A DNA stretch of 32,802 bases from Chloroflexota bacterium. Lineage in GTDB: Bacteria > Chloroflexota > Dehalococcoidia > UBA2979. Each line of letters starts with the position of its first letter. Within the stretch, counting starts at the first letter, position 1. Below are positions 19,160 to 27,090 of the stretch, one piece after another. Below the pieces are notes generated by a model. It worked only from the letters and a program-made list of their open reading frames with translations, did no database searches and had not been told where the DNA came from. The stretch lies in NCBI GenBank assembly GCA_009837285.1, contig VXTU01000083.1:1-32802 (forward strand), given 5' to 3'. Made by a program: the position numbers and the translations under genes.

Positions 19160-21226
19160 GTGTCCTTCGAACGAACCATCGCCCGCCCTGCGTTACTCGT
19201 CGCCGCCGTGCTGCTCATTGCGGCCGCGGCGAAAGGCGCTTCGGTCCAGCCCGCCGCCGCACAGGAAGCGGGCGGCGTCACGCTGACGCTACTGCACAAC
19301 AGCGACGGTGAGTCCTCGCTCATCCCGCTCACGAACCCGGTCGATGTCGAGGGGGCCAGCACGGCGGTGCCCGTGGGGGGTATCGCCGCGTTCGGGGCAG
19401 TCATCGACCGCGAGATCGCCGAGGCGCGTGCCCGTGGTCACGCGGTCCTCAACGTCTATGCGGGGGACGCCTACCTCTCCAGCGCGACGCTGGTGTGCAG
19501 CCGGATCGAGGACAACCCGCTCTTCGACGCTCTCGCGCAGGAAGCGATCCCGTACGACGCGCACATCCTCGGCAACCACGAGTTCGACAAGAACCCGGAC
19601 TTCCTCGAACGCTTCATCCGGGCCTTCGACGGCCAGCCGTTCCTCAGCGCGAACGTCGACTTCTCGGACGAGCCGGGCTTCGCGGACCTCCTCGACGCCG
19701 ACGGCCTGATCGACGGCTCGATCGAGGACGGCCGTGTCGTTGGCCGCTCGATGATCGTCACCGACCGCGCGACCGGCGCCCGCTTCGGGCTCGTCGGCGC
19801 CACCACGTGGGGGCTGCCGGTGATTTCCGTCCCTCGGAAGGTGACCGTCACGCCCGACCTCGCCACGACGGCAGCCGCCGTCCAGGCCGAGGTCGACCGG
19901 CTCCTCGCGCGGGGCGTGAACAGGGTCATCCTGGTCAGCCACCTCCAGCACATCGGCATCGATGTCGATCTCATCGCCCTCCTGCGAGGTATCGACGTGG
20001 CCGTGGCGGGCGGCGGCGACGACCTGCTGCACAGCCCGGCCGTCGATCCCTCCGCGCAGCTCGTCCCTGGCGAGCGGGCCGAGGTCGAGGGCGCCTATCC
20101 CATGGAGGCGACCGATGCCGACGGCCGCACCGTCTACCTGGTGACGACGCCCGGGAACTACCACTACGTCGGGCGGCTCGATGTCCGCTTCGACGCCGCG
20201 GGCGAGGTCACCGGTGTGGTGGGCGAGACGAGCTACGCCCGGCCGGTCGTGCCTTCCACCGACGCCGCGACCGCCGCCGGGTTTGCGGCCGCCGTCGAGC
20301 CGGACGCGGCGCTCGTCGACTCGGTCGAGCGGCCGGTGGGCGAGTGCCTCGCGGGCCTCGCCACGACGCGCATCGCGACCACCGAGGTGCTCATCGATGT
20401 GTCGCGCACGGCCGTGCGCACGCGCGAGAGCAACGGCGGCAACCTCGTCGTCGACGCGTTCCTCCACAGCTACGACCGGCACACGGCGGACCTCGCACTA
20501 CCCGCTCGCGGCCCGGCCAACCCGGTGGTCGCCCTGCAGAACGGCGGGGGGATTCGCCAGAACGCAGGCGACGTGCTGCCCACGGACGGTTCTGTCCCGG
20601 GCGGCATCTTCCTCGTGAATACCCTCAACGTGCTGCCCTTCGGGAACGGCGTATCGGTCATCCCCGGGGTCACTCCCGCGGACCTGAAGGCGGCCTTCGA
20701 GCTCTCGATCTCGCGGTACCCCGCCTCAAACGGCGGCTTCCTCCATGTCGCGGGGATGGCGGTCGTCTACGACCCTGCGCGCGAGGTCGGCTCGAGGGTC
20801 GTGGGTCTCACGCTCGACGACGGCACGGCAGTGGTCGCAGGCGGCGCGGTGGTGGCCGGAGCACCTGCCGTCACCGTCGTCACCAACAGCTTCACCGCCG
20901 CCGGTGGTGACGGCTACGACATGCTCGCGGCCTACGAGGCCCGGCTCCAGCTGCCACTCAGCTACGAGCAGGCCCTCCGCGACTACCTGGCGAGGCTCGG
21001 AACCATTGCCGCGAGCGATGCGCGCTACGCACCGGGCGGAGACGGCCGGATTGCGTTCGTCGAGGATGCAAGTCCGACAGACGAGCAGCCCACGACGCCT
21101 CGAACCGGCTCTGGCGGCACCGCGCCCGTCTCCGCGTCGGGCGCCCCGGGCCTGCACGTGCTGATCGCTGCGCTGTTGGCGGTCGCGTTGACGGCGGGCG
21201 CGAGGCTGGGCCGGTACCGCCGCTGA
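19160..21226 (+). CDS. Secreted 5'-nucleotidase/UshA-like metallophosphoesterase with C-terminal membrane anchor, 688 aa
   Basis: A signal peptide (basic start, hydrophobic 9-24, likely cleavage near AAAQ at 32-35) leads to a calcineurin-like phosphoesterase domain (about 40-290) and a 5'-nucleotidase C-terminal domain (about 395-590, with SNGGNLVVDAF, NGGGIR and PFGN). Metal-site motifs: D49 in HNSDGESSL, D103 (AGDAYL), N139-H140 (GNHEFD), H261 and H264 (VSHLQH). Two usual ligands differ: DxH reads D-G-E, and GGHxH reads GGGDD (284-288). A variant or altered metal centre is possible. The end has a Thr/Pro/Ser-rich linker with PRTGSGG, a hydrophobic helix and a basic tail (RLGRYRR), suggesting anchoring to the envelope, perhaps sortase-like. 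Expected role: release of phosphate or nucleosides from external nucleotides. Confidence 0.85.
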   Translation: MSFERTIARPALLVAAVLLIAAAAKGASVQPAAAQEAGGVTLTLLHNSDGESSLIPLTNPVDVEGASTAVPVGGIAAFGAVIDREIAEARARGHAVLNVYAGDAYLSSATLVCSRIEDNPLFDALAQEAIPYDAHILGNHEFDKNPDFLERFIRAFDGQPFLSANVDFSDEPGFADLLDADGLIDGSIEDGRVVGRSMIVTDRATGARFGLVGATTWGLPVISVPRKVTVTPDLATTAAAVQAEVDRLLARGVNRVILVSHLQHIGIDVDLIALLRGIDVAVAGGGDDLLHSPAVDPSAQLVPGERAEVEGAYPMEATDADGRTVYLVTTPGNYHYVGRLDVRFDAAGEVTGVVGETSYARPVVPSTDAATAAGFAAAVEPDAALVDSVERPVGECLAGLATTRIATTEVLIDVSRTAVRTRESNGGNLVVDAFLHSYDRHTADLALPARGPANPVVALQNGGGIRQNAGDVLPTDGSVPGGIFLVNTLNVLPFGNGVSVIPGVTPADLKAAFELSISRYPASNGGFLHVAGMAVVYDPAREVGSRVVGLTLDDGTAVVAGGAVVAGAPAVTVVTNSFTAAGGDGYDMLAAYEARLQLPLSYEQALRDYLARLGTIAASDARYAPGGDGRIAFVEDASPTDEQPTTPRTGSGGTAPVSASGAPGLHVLIAALLAVALTAGARLGRYRR

Positions 21227-21232
21227 CCGTCG

Positions 21233-21253
21233 GCCGGCGGCGCGCTCGCCGGC
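21233..21253. terminator. Hairpin between convergent nucleotidase and BVMO genes
   Basis: A perfect 7-bp stem GCCGGCG (21233-21239) with CGCCGGC (21247-21253) and a 7-nt loop follows the nucleotidase stop by a few bases. No T-run. Likely termination or transcript-end hairpin by position. Confidence 0.35.
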
Positions 21254-21287
21254 GCGCGGAGAAGCGCAGCGCGTTGAGACGATGGCC

Positions 21288-22925
21288 CTACCGCGCGCCC
21301 ACCGGCTCGCCGGAGTGGAGCACGAACCCCTCGTAGCCTGCCTCGGCGACCTCGTCGCACTTCTGGCGGTAGTTGCCCACGCCGCCCGCGTAGGGCATGA
21401 ACACACGCGGCTTGCCGGGGATGTTGGCGCCCACGTACCACGAGTCCGCGAGCAGGTAGAGCGTCTTGCTCGCCACGTCGTTGACGTGGTCCACCCACTC
21501 CACCTCGGCGTCGGCGTCCGCCTCGGCGATCTCGACGCCCGCCTCGAGCATGTGCTCGACGAGGTCCGATATCCACTCGACGTGCTGCTCGATGGAGACC
21601 GGCATGTTGCTCAGCACCGAGGGGCTGCCGGGGCCGGTGATCATGAACATGTTGGGGAATCCGGCGGAGGACAGTCCGAGGTATGCCTGCGGCCCCTCGG
21701 CCCACTTCTCCTTGAGCGCAGCGCCGCCGCGCCCGCGGATGTCGATGCGGTTGAACGGCCCCGTCATCGCGTCGTAGCCGGTCGCGAAGACGATGACGTC
21801 GAGGTCCCAGGCGCCATCGCGGGTGCGGATGCCGGTCGGGGTGATCTCCTCGATCGGGTCGTGACGGATGTCGACCAGCTCGACGTTCTCGCGGTTGTAG
21901 GTCTCGTAGTAGTTCGTGTCGATGAGCGCTCGCTTCGACGCGAAGGGGTGGTCGCGCGGGACCAGCTTCTCGGCGGTCTCCGGGTCGTCGACGACCTCGC
22001 GGATCTTCGAGCGGATGAACTCGGACGCGGTGTCGTTGGCGCGCCGGTCGAGCGCGATGTCCCGGAACGTCGCCTGCAGGAAGCGGAACCCGCCCTGCTC
22101 CCACGCCGCCTCGTAGACCGCGAGTCGTTCCTCGTCGTCGACCTCGAGCGCCGAGCGCTCGGCCGGGTCGTAGGGGAAACCACCCTGCGACCAGCGACGC
22201 GCCTCGAAGATCTCGTCGTAGCGGCCCTTGACGTCCTCGAGGAACTCGGGTGTCACCGAGCCGTGGCGGGCCGGGATCATGTACTGCGGGGTGCGCTGGA
22301 AGACCGTGAGCTGCCCGGCCTGCTGCGCGATCACCGGGATCGCCTGCACGCCGCTGGACCCGGTGCCGATCACACCGACGCGCTTTCCGGCGAGGTCGAC
22401 GCCCTCATGGGGCCACGCGCCGGTGTGGTACGAGTCGCCCTCGAAGCTGTCACGGCCGGGGATGTTGGGGATCTGGCCGGCCGAGAGGCAGCCGATGGCC
22501 GTGATGAAGTAGCGCGCGAGCACGCGGTCGCCCTGGTCGGTCTCGACCTCCCAGCGGTTGAGGTCCTCACGGTAGTGGGCGGCGGTGACGCGCGTCTCGA
22601 ACTGGATGTCCGGGCGCAGCTCGAAGCGGTCCGCGACGTGGTTGAGGTAGCGCAGGATCTCGGGCTGCTCAGGGTACTTCCCGCTCCAGGTCCACTCCTG
22701 GGCGAGGTCCTCGTCGAACGAGAAGCAGTAGACGTACGACTCGGAGTCGCAGCGCGCGCCGGGATAGCGGTTCCAGTACCAGGTGCCGCCGACGTCGTCG
22801 CCCGCCTCGAAGACGCGCGCCGAGAGGCCGAGCACCTCGCGCAGGCGGTAGAGCATGTACATCCCGGAGAACCCGGCTCCGACCACGACCGCGTCGAGTT
22901 CCGTGGTGCTGGTGTCGGTCGTCAT
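21288..22925 (-). CDS. Baeyer-Villiger monooxygenase, type I, FAD/NADPH, 545 aa
   Basis: Inserts one oxygen atom next to a ketone to give an ester or lactone. Evidence is strong: first Rossmann motif GAGFSG (16-21), second GTGSSG (187-192), and between them the BVMO fingerprint FxGxxxHxxxWP as F161-EG-DSY-H167-TGA-W171-P172. GGTWYWNRYPGARCDSESYVY is the usual flavin-proximal block of cyclohexanone, phenylacetone and steroid monooxygenases, and the 545-residue length matches. The conserved active-site Arg probably lies in PFASKRALIDTNYYE. The substrate (cyclic, aryl or steroid ketone) cannot be told from sequence. It lies 61 nt downstream of the HSL-type esterase gene on the same strand, with GGGGGA before its ATG, so the two are likely one operon in which the esterase would open the ester made here. 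Confidence 0.95.
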   Translation of the reverse strand: MTTDTSTTELDAVVVGAGFSGMYMLYRLREVLGLSARVFEAGDDVGGTWYWNRYPGARCDSESYVYCFSFDEDLAQEWTWSGKYPEQPEILRYLNHVADRFELRPDIQFETRVTAAHYREDLNRWEVETDQGDRVLARYFITAIGCLSAGQIPNIPGRDSFEGDSYHTGAWPHEGVDLAGKRVGVIGTGSSGVQAIPVIAQQAGQLTVFQRTPQYMIPARHGSVTPEFLEDVKGRYDEIFEARRWSQGGFPYDPAERSALEVDDEERLAVYEAAWEQGGFRFLQATFRDIALDRRANDTASEFIRSKIREVVDDPETAEKLVPRDHPFASKRALIDTNYYETYNRENVELVDIRHDPIEEITPTGIRTRDGAWDLDVIVFATGYDAMTGPFNRIDIRGRGGAALKEKWAEGPQAYLGLSSAGFPNMFMITGPGSPSVLSNMPVSIEQHVEWISDLVEHMLEAGVEIAEADADAEVEWVDHVNDVASKTLYLLADSWYVGANIPGKPRVFMPYAGGVGNYRQKCDEVAEAGYEGFVLHSGEPVGAR

Positions 22926-22986
22926 CGCTGTCCCCCTCGTCGAGCGTCGCCTGCCGCACTCTACCGCCTCGCGCTGTGCGCGCGGG

Positions 22987-23943
22987 CTACGAGGCGGCCC
23001 CGCTCGCTTCCCTGGCGCGTTCCGCGATCGTCGCGCGCACGGCCTTCACCACCTGCTGGAAGCCCCGCTCGCTGCCGGGCAGCATCAGCAGCGTGAAGAA
23101 GCCGTGCGTCTGGCCCTCGTGGCGCCGGAAGTTGACCGCCACCCCGGCCGCCTCGAGGCGCTCGGCGTAGGCCTCCCCCTCGTCGCGCAGCACGTCGTGC
23201 TCGGCGGTGAGCACCACCGCCGGCGGGAGGCCCGCGAGGTCGGTGGCGCGCAGCGGCGACGCGTCGGGCTCGCCGCGCCGCGCGGCGTCCGGGACGTAGT
23301 GGGCCCAGAACCACTCCATCCCCTCGCGCGTCAGCAGCAGCCGGTTCGCGGGGTCCGTGTACGAGGGGCGGTCGAAGTCGGCGTCGGTCACGGGGTAGAT
23401 CAGGATCTGTGCGGCGATCGTCGGACCGCCGCGGTCGCGTGCTTGCAGCGCCATCACCGCCGCGAGGTTGCCGCCCGCGCTGTCGCCGGCGACGAACAGC
23501 GGCGCGTCCGGCCGCGCCAGCTCCTCGACGCGCTCGCCGGCCCATTCCAGCGCCGCGTAGGAGTCGTCGACGGCCACCGGGTAGCGATGCTCGGGCGCGA
23601 GTCGGTACTCGACGAGCACCACCGTGCACGACGTGCGCTCGGCGAGCTTGCGACCGACCGTGTCCGACTCGTCGATCGAGCCAATGACCCAACCGCCACC
23701 GTGGTAGTACACGATCACGCCCGCGGGTTGCTCCAGGGGCGTCAGCACGCGGACGAGGACCTCGCCGTCGGGCCTGACGAGGGTGTGCTCGTCGACTCGA
23801 TGCATCCGCGGCGCGGGGCCGAGCATGTCGGCGATGCCGGCGAACATCGCGCGCGCCTCATCGACGGTGCTCTCGTGCAGCGGCGCGCCGCCGGTTTCGG
23901 CCATCTGCTTGAGCAGGCGGGCGGTCGCGAAGTCGAGCGTCAT
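22987..23943 (-). CDS. Alpha/beta hydrolase, hormone-sensitive-lipase family esterase, 318 aa
   Basis: Carboxylesterase of the HSL (family IV) type. The oxyanion motif HGGGW is at 81-85 (VIVYYHGGGWVIGS), the nucleophile is S155 in GDSAGGNLAA, and the acid and base are D250 (TAEHDVLRDEG) and H280 (HEGQTHGFF). Length is standard and there is no signal peptide, so it acts in the cytoplasm. The frame is open another 53 codons upstream, but the ATG at 23943 has GGGAGA about 6 nt ahead and starts the normal cap region (MTLDFATARLLKQM). It is transcribed into the Baeyer-Villiger monooxygenase gene 61 nt downstream; BVMO-esterase pairs are known from ketone degradation, where the esterase hydrolyses the product. 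Preferred ester unknown. Confidence 0.93.
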   Translation of the reverse strand: MTLDFATARLLKQMAETGGAPLHESTVDEARAMFAGIADMLGPAPRMHRVDEHTLVRPDGEVLVRVLTPLEQPAGVIVYYHGGGWVIGSIDESDTVGRKLAERTSCTVVLVEYRLAPEHRYPVAVDDSYAALEWAGERVEELARPDAPLFVAGDSAGGNLAAVMALQARDRGGPTIAAQILIYPVTDADFDRPSYTDPANRLLLTREGMEWFWAHYVPDAARRGEPDASPLRATDLAGLPPAVVLTAEHDVLRDEGEAYAERLEAAGVAVNFRRHEGQTHGFFTLLMLPGSERGFQQVVKAVRATIAERAREASGAAS

Positions 23944-24189
23944 GCGGTTTCTCCCGCGCCGTCGGTGAGCGTTGGGCGCGGGCACAGCATATAGGTGGAG
24001 TACACGTAGCTCAGCACCCGCAGCGGGCGCCGAAACGCTATCGCCGTGCGCGGAGCGCGACCGTGCCACGAAGATGGGGCGGAACGGGGCCCACGTTCGC
24101 ACCGCACGGTAGTCGCCGTCCGGGGGCTCGAGATACTGCTGTCCTACGCTCGCTCGCTGCTCATCCGGCCTGTCGAGGGCGACCCTGCC

Positions 24190-25536
24190 CTAGTTCCACG
24201 GGCTCCATCGCCGGACGTTCACGCGGCGCACCAGCCACACGAGCCCGAAGGCGAGTGGGACGACCCAGAGGAACGGGATGGCAATGCCGACCGCGAGCAC
24301 GCCGAGGCGGGCGAGCGTCACCACGGCGCCCCAGCTCCCTCGCAGCCCGTCCGCGAAGGTCGGCAGCGAGTCGTCGGCGATGACCTCGTATTCGAAGATG
24401 TCGTAGTCGATCGCCACCGGGATGCGCAGCGGCTCGCCCTCGGCGTCCACCGCCACGGCGGAGAACCCCCACGACGGCGCGCTCTCTAGCCGCGCCTCGG
24501 TCAGGAAGTAGCCCAGCAGACGCTCCCCGGGCTGAAGCGGCCCCGCGACCGAGCCCTCGAGCGCGACGAAGTCGTCGTCCTTGAGGCCGAGACCGGAATC
24601 CCGGATCTCGATCTCGACCAGCGGGACGTCCCCGATGTTCTCGACCTCGACGCAGACCGTGACGGGCACGCCTTCCTCCACGGCGAGGTCGTCGGCGGGG
24701 CAGCGCTTGCCTCCGTCGTCTCCGGCATACGCCGTCTCCACGAACTCGACGCGAGCCTCGAGGACCTCGGGCACAGGCTCCACGAGCGTGAGGAAGATCG
24801 TCGCCAGCGCGACCTGGCCCTGGACGGTGCGGAGCTGGCCGCGCAGGCGTTCGAGATCGGTCTCGCGGATGAGCAGCTGGGATTCGAGCTCGGCAACGTC
24901 CTTGAGCGCGACCGCGTCTTCGAGGAAGGTCCGAAGCCGTTCGACCGACGCCCGCGCGGTGATGATGCGGCTCTCGAGGTCGACGACGCGGTCGGTGACA
25001 TCGTCGGCGGAGATCTGCTGACTCTTCAGCTCGCCAAGGGCTTCGAGCCTGCTCATTGCCTCGGTGAAGTCCTCCGGCATCACCTTGAAGGTGAGTTCGG
25101 TGCGGGGTCTCGGGTCGCTGGTCGTGTCCTGGGAGAAGACCAGTCCGCCAAGCCCCGCGATCGCCACCTGGGCCTGCTGCGTCGCCCGGCGGACATCCTC
25201 CACCTCCACGAGCAGCGTGCCGACGTAGACGATGGCGCGGCCGGTATCGATCTCCTGGAAGGCGACGCCTTCGGAGTCGTCGACCGTGCCGCCCGAGGTA
25301 CCGGAGGCGGGGAGGCGCGCGGGGGATGCGCTGGGCGCCGGGGTTGCGGCGACCCGGGCCGACGAGGAGGTCGCCGTGCTACCGGCTGCCGCGGTGCCGC
25401 TGGCCGTCGTCGTGGTGGCGGCAGTGGCGCCCGGAGCGTCGTCGTCGTCGCCATCGTCATCATCGCTGCAGGACGTGAGTACCGCGCCGGCCACCAGCAG
25501 TAGCGCGACAACGACGAACGGCATCCACCTCGCCAT
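24190..25536 (-). CDS. DUF4349 lipoprotein with an inserted beta domain, 448 aa
   Basis: The N-terminus is a lipoprotein signal with lipobox VLTSC (C23), followed by an Asp run and a low-complexity Ala/Thr/Ser linker to about residue 90. Residues about 95-255 are the DUF4349 core: an ATQQAQVAIAGLGGLVFSQ helix region, LTFKVMPEDFTEAMSRLEALGEL, and a long coiled coil with VTDRVVDLESRI and LLIRETDLERLRGQL. Residues about 388-440 are the usual C-terminal membrane helix with basic tail. Between these lies about 110 extra residues (262-375) with beta-strand character and two Cys (C279, C295), including VEVENIGDVPLVEIEIRDSG, like a CARDB/DUF11-type Ig fold. Function of DUF4349 is unknown; it is an envelope protein. 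A GGAGGA site lies 8 nt before the ATG. Stands alone, 160 nt after the substrate-binding protein gene. Confidence 0.85.
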   Translation of the reverse strand: MARWMPFVVVALLLVAGAVLTSCSDDDDGDDDDAPGATAATTTTASGTAAAGSTATSSSARVAATPAPSASPARLPASGTSGGTVDDSEGVAFQEIDTGRAIVYVGTLLVEVEDVRRATQQAQVAIAGLGGLVFSQDTTSDPRPRTELTFKVMPEDFTEAMSRLEALGELKSQQISADDVTDRVVDLESRIITARASVERLRTFLEDAVALKDVAELESQLLIRETDLERLRGQLRTVQGQVALATIFLTLVEPVPEVLEARVEFVETAYAGDDGGKRCPADDLAVEEGVPVTVCVEVENIGDVPLVEIEIRDSGLGLKDDDFVALEGSVAGPLQPGERLLGYFLTEARLESAPSWGFSAVAVDAEGEPLRIPVAIDYDIFEYEVIADDSLPTFADGLRGSWGAVVTLARLGVLAVGIAIPFLWVVPLAFGLVWLVRRVNVRRWSPWN

Positions 25537-25696
25537 CAGGTGACTCCTCCGGCTGCGAGATTCGCGGTCCTATGACCAACAGTACGCAGGGAGGCGGCCG
25601 GCGGTTCCATCGGGCCCGACGTGATCGGGAACTGCCGGGGTTCCGCTACCCGGCCTTGCCGCGCCACCAGGGCCGGCGGCCCGCGGCATGCCTGAG

Positions 25697-26767
25697 CTAG
25701 GGCAGCACGCCCGTCTCGCGGAGCAGCCGCAGCGTGCCCTCAAGGTCCGCAAGGTCGCTGAGGTCGATTGCCGGCGGCTGGAGGTCGGCGATCGACCTCA
25801 GTCCCGGAGCGCCTGCCACCCCCGCAACCAGCGGGTACTCGGCGTTCGTCCCGGCGTAGTAGCGCTGTGCGTCGTCGCTCAGCATGAACTCGAGGAAGCG
25901 CCGAGCCGCGTCGGTCTGCTCGGAGGTGCGCAGGATCCCCGCGCCCGCGACGTTGACGAGCGTCCCGATGTCGCCGGGGCCGGTGTGGTAGTTGCGGGCA
26001 GCGAAGTCCTGGCCGTGCTCGGCGAGGAACCGGTTGAGGTAGTAGTGGTTCACGAGGCCGGCGTCGATCTCGCCACGACCCACCGCCCACACGATAGACA
26101 CGTTGTTCGGGAACTCGGGCGGGTCGTTCGCGAGCATGCCCTCGAGCCAGGCGCGCGCGCCGTCCTCGCCCTCGCTGACGCGCAGGGCGGTGACCCAGGC
26201 CTGGAACGAGCCGTTCGTCGGCGCCCACGCCACCCGGCCGCGCCACTTCGGGTCGGTGAACTCGAGCACCGATTCCGGGAGCTCCGACGGGTCGAGTACG
26301 TCCGTGTTGTAGACGACCACGCGCGCGCGGCCGGACAGGCCGATCCACTGGCCCTCGCGCGACTGGTACGCCGACGCGACACGCTCGAGGAGGTCGTCGT
26401 CGATGTCCGTGAAGAGGCCGGCGGCCTGCACCGCGCCGAGGGCGCCGGCGTCCTGGGCGATGAAGATGTCGGCGGGGCTCTGGTCGCCTTCCTCGATGAG
26501 CAAGGCCGCGAGCTGAGCCGTGCTGCCGTAGCGGACGCCGACGCTGATGCCGGTCTCCTCGGCGAACTGCTCCAGCAGCGGGCCGATCAGCTCCTGGCTG
26601 CGGCCGGAGTAGATCGTCAGGCTCTGTTCCTCGTGACCCCCGCAGCTCGCGGCGACGACTGCCAGAGCGGCAATCAGGCCTGCCACGAGGAGCGCGAGTC
26701 CGGCGCGGGACCGTTCGCGCAGCGCCGATCCACCCGGTAGCCCCGCACCCAATCCATACGAAGTCAT
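25697..26767 (-). CDS. Iron(III)-type ABC transporter substrate-binding lipoprotein (FbpA/FutA-like), 356 aa
   Basis: A hydrophobic signal ends in the lipobox VVAASC (C42). The mature protein begins with LTIYSGRSQELIGPLLEQF and continues with VRYGSTAQLAALLIEEG, QSPADIFIAQDAGALGAVQ and GEIDAGLVNHYYLNRF, the pattern of FbpA/FutA ferric-binding proteins. The Tyr pair Y242-Y243 that binds Fe3+ is kept. The expected role is capture of ferric iron outside the membrane for an ABC importer. No permease or ATPase gene is adjacent, so it must work with a transporter encoded elsewhere. The ATG has a GGGGGA site. An inverted repeat and promoter-like bases lie upstream (26831-26893). Binding of another metal or anion is less likely but cannot be excluded. 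Confidence 0.9.
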   Translation of the reverse strand: MTSYGLGAGLPGGSALRERSRAGLALLVAGLIAALAVVAASCGGHEEQSLTIYSGRSQELIGPLLEQFAEETGISVGVRYGSTAQLAALLIEEGDQSPADIFIAQDAGALGAVQAAGLFTDIDDDLLERVASAYQSREGQWIGLSGRARVVVYNTDVLDPSELPESVLEFTDPKWRGRVAWAPTNGSFQAWVTALRVSEGEDGARAWLEGMLANDPPEFPNNVSIVWAVGRGEIDAGLVNHYYLNRFLAEHGQDFAARNYHTGPGDIGTLVNVAGAGILRTSEQTDAARRFLEFMLSDDAQRYYAGTNAEYPLVAGVAGAPGLRSIADLQPPAIDLSDLADLEGTLRLLRETGVLP

Positions 26768-27090
26768 AGCTATTCCCCCGGATTCGTCGTTACCGCACGT
26801 CGAGACGCGCTGACACTGTACGTGATAACCAGTAGAACCTACAAACGGATATTAGTGCAAGCTACATTCGCGATGCAGCACCAGATATCCGTTGGGGTGC
26901 ACTGCGCATAGCGACATGACGGTCCTGGGGCTTGCCGGTGCATCGTGGTCATCGCCGTGGGCATCATGTGGGGGCGCCGGGAGTTCGTGGGCGACGACGT
27001 GGCCGCGTAGGCTGCCCGTCACCGAGCAGCTAGTACCGAGCGCGACCTCCCTGGATCGGGGTGCGGCGATGCGTCCCGCCGTGTGGTGGC
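26768..27090. other. Intergenic region upstream of the iron-binding lipoprotein gene, with an inverted repeat
   Basis: The part next to the substrate-binding gene is clearly richer in A+T than the surroundings. It holds a 9-bp inverted repeat, AACGGATAT (26844-26852) and ATATCCGTT (26885-26893), 32 nt apart, and a smaller dyad GTAG-AAC-CTAC (26832-26842). A minus-strand TTGCAC (26855-26860) and TCTACT (26831-26836), 18 nt apart, could form a promoter for the lipoprotein gene. Nearer the alcohol dehydrogenase gene, plus-strand bases 26912-27010 can be read as a short hydrophobic peptide end (CIVVIAVGIMWGRREFVGDDVAA, split by a frame change from an ATG at 26916). It is probably a remnant or chance. 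Confidence 0.35.

Noticed and set aside
16423-19404. A 993-codon minus-strand frame across the MFS, acyl-CoA dehydrogenase and PanE-like genes
   Set aside because: It crosses three clear genes in other frames and has low-complexity Arg/Ala/Gly composition. It is a shadow.
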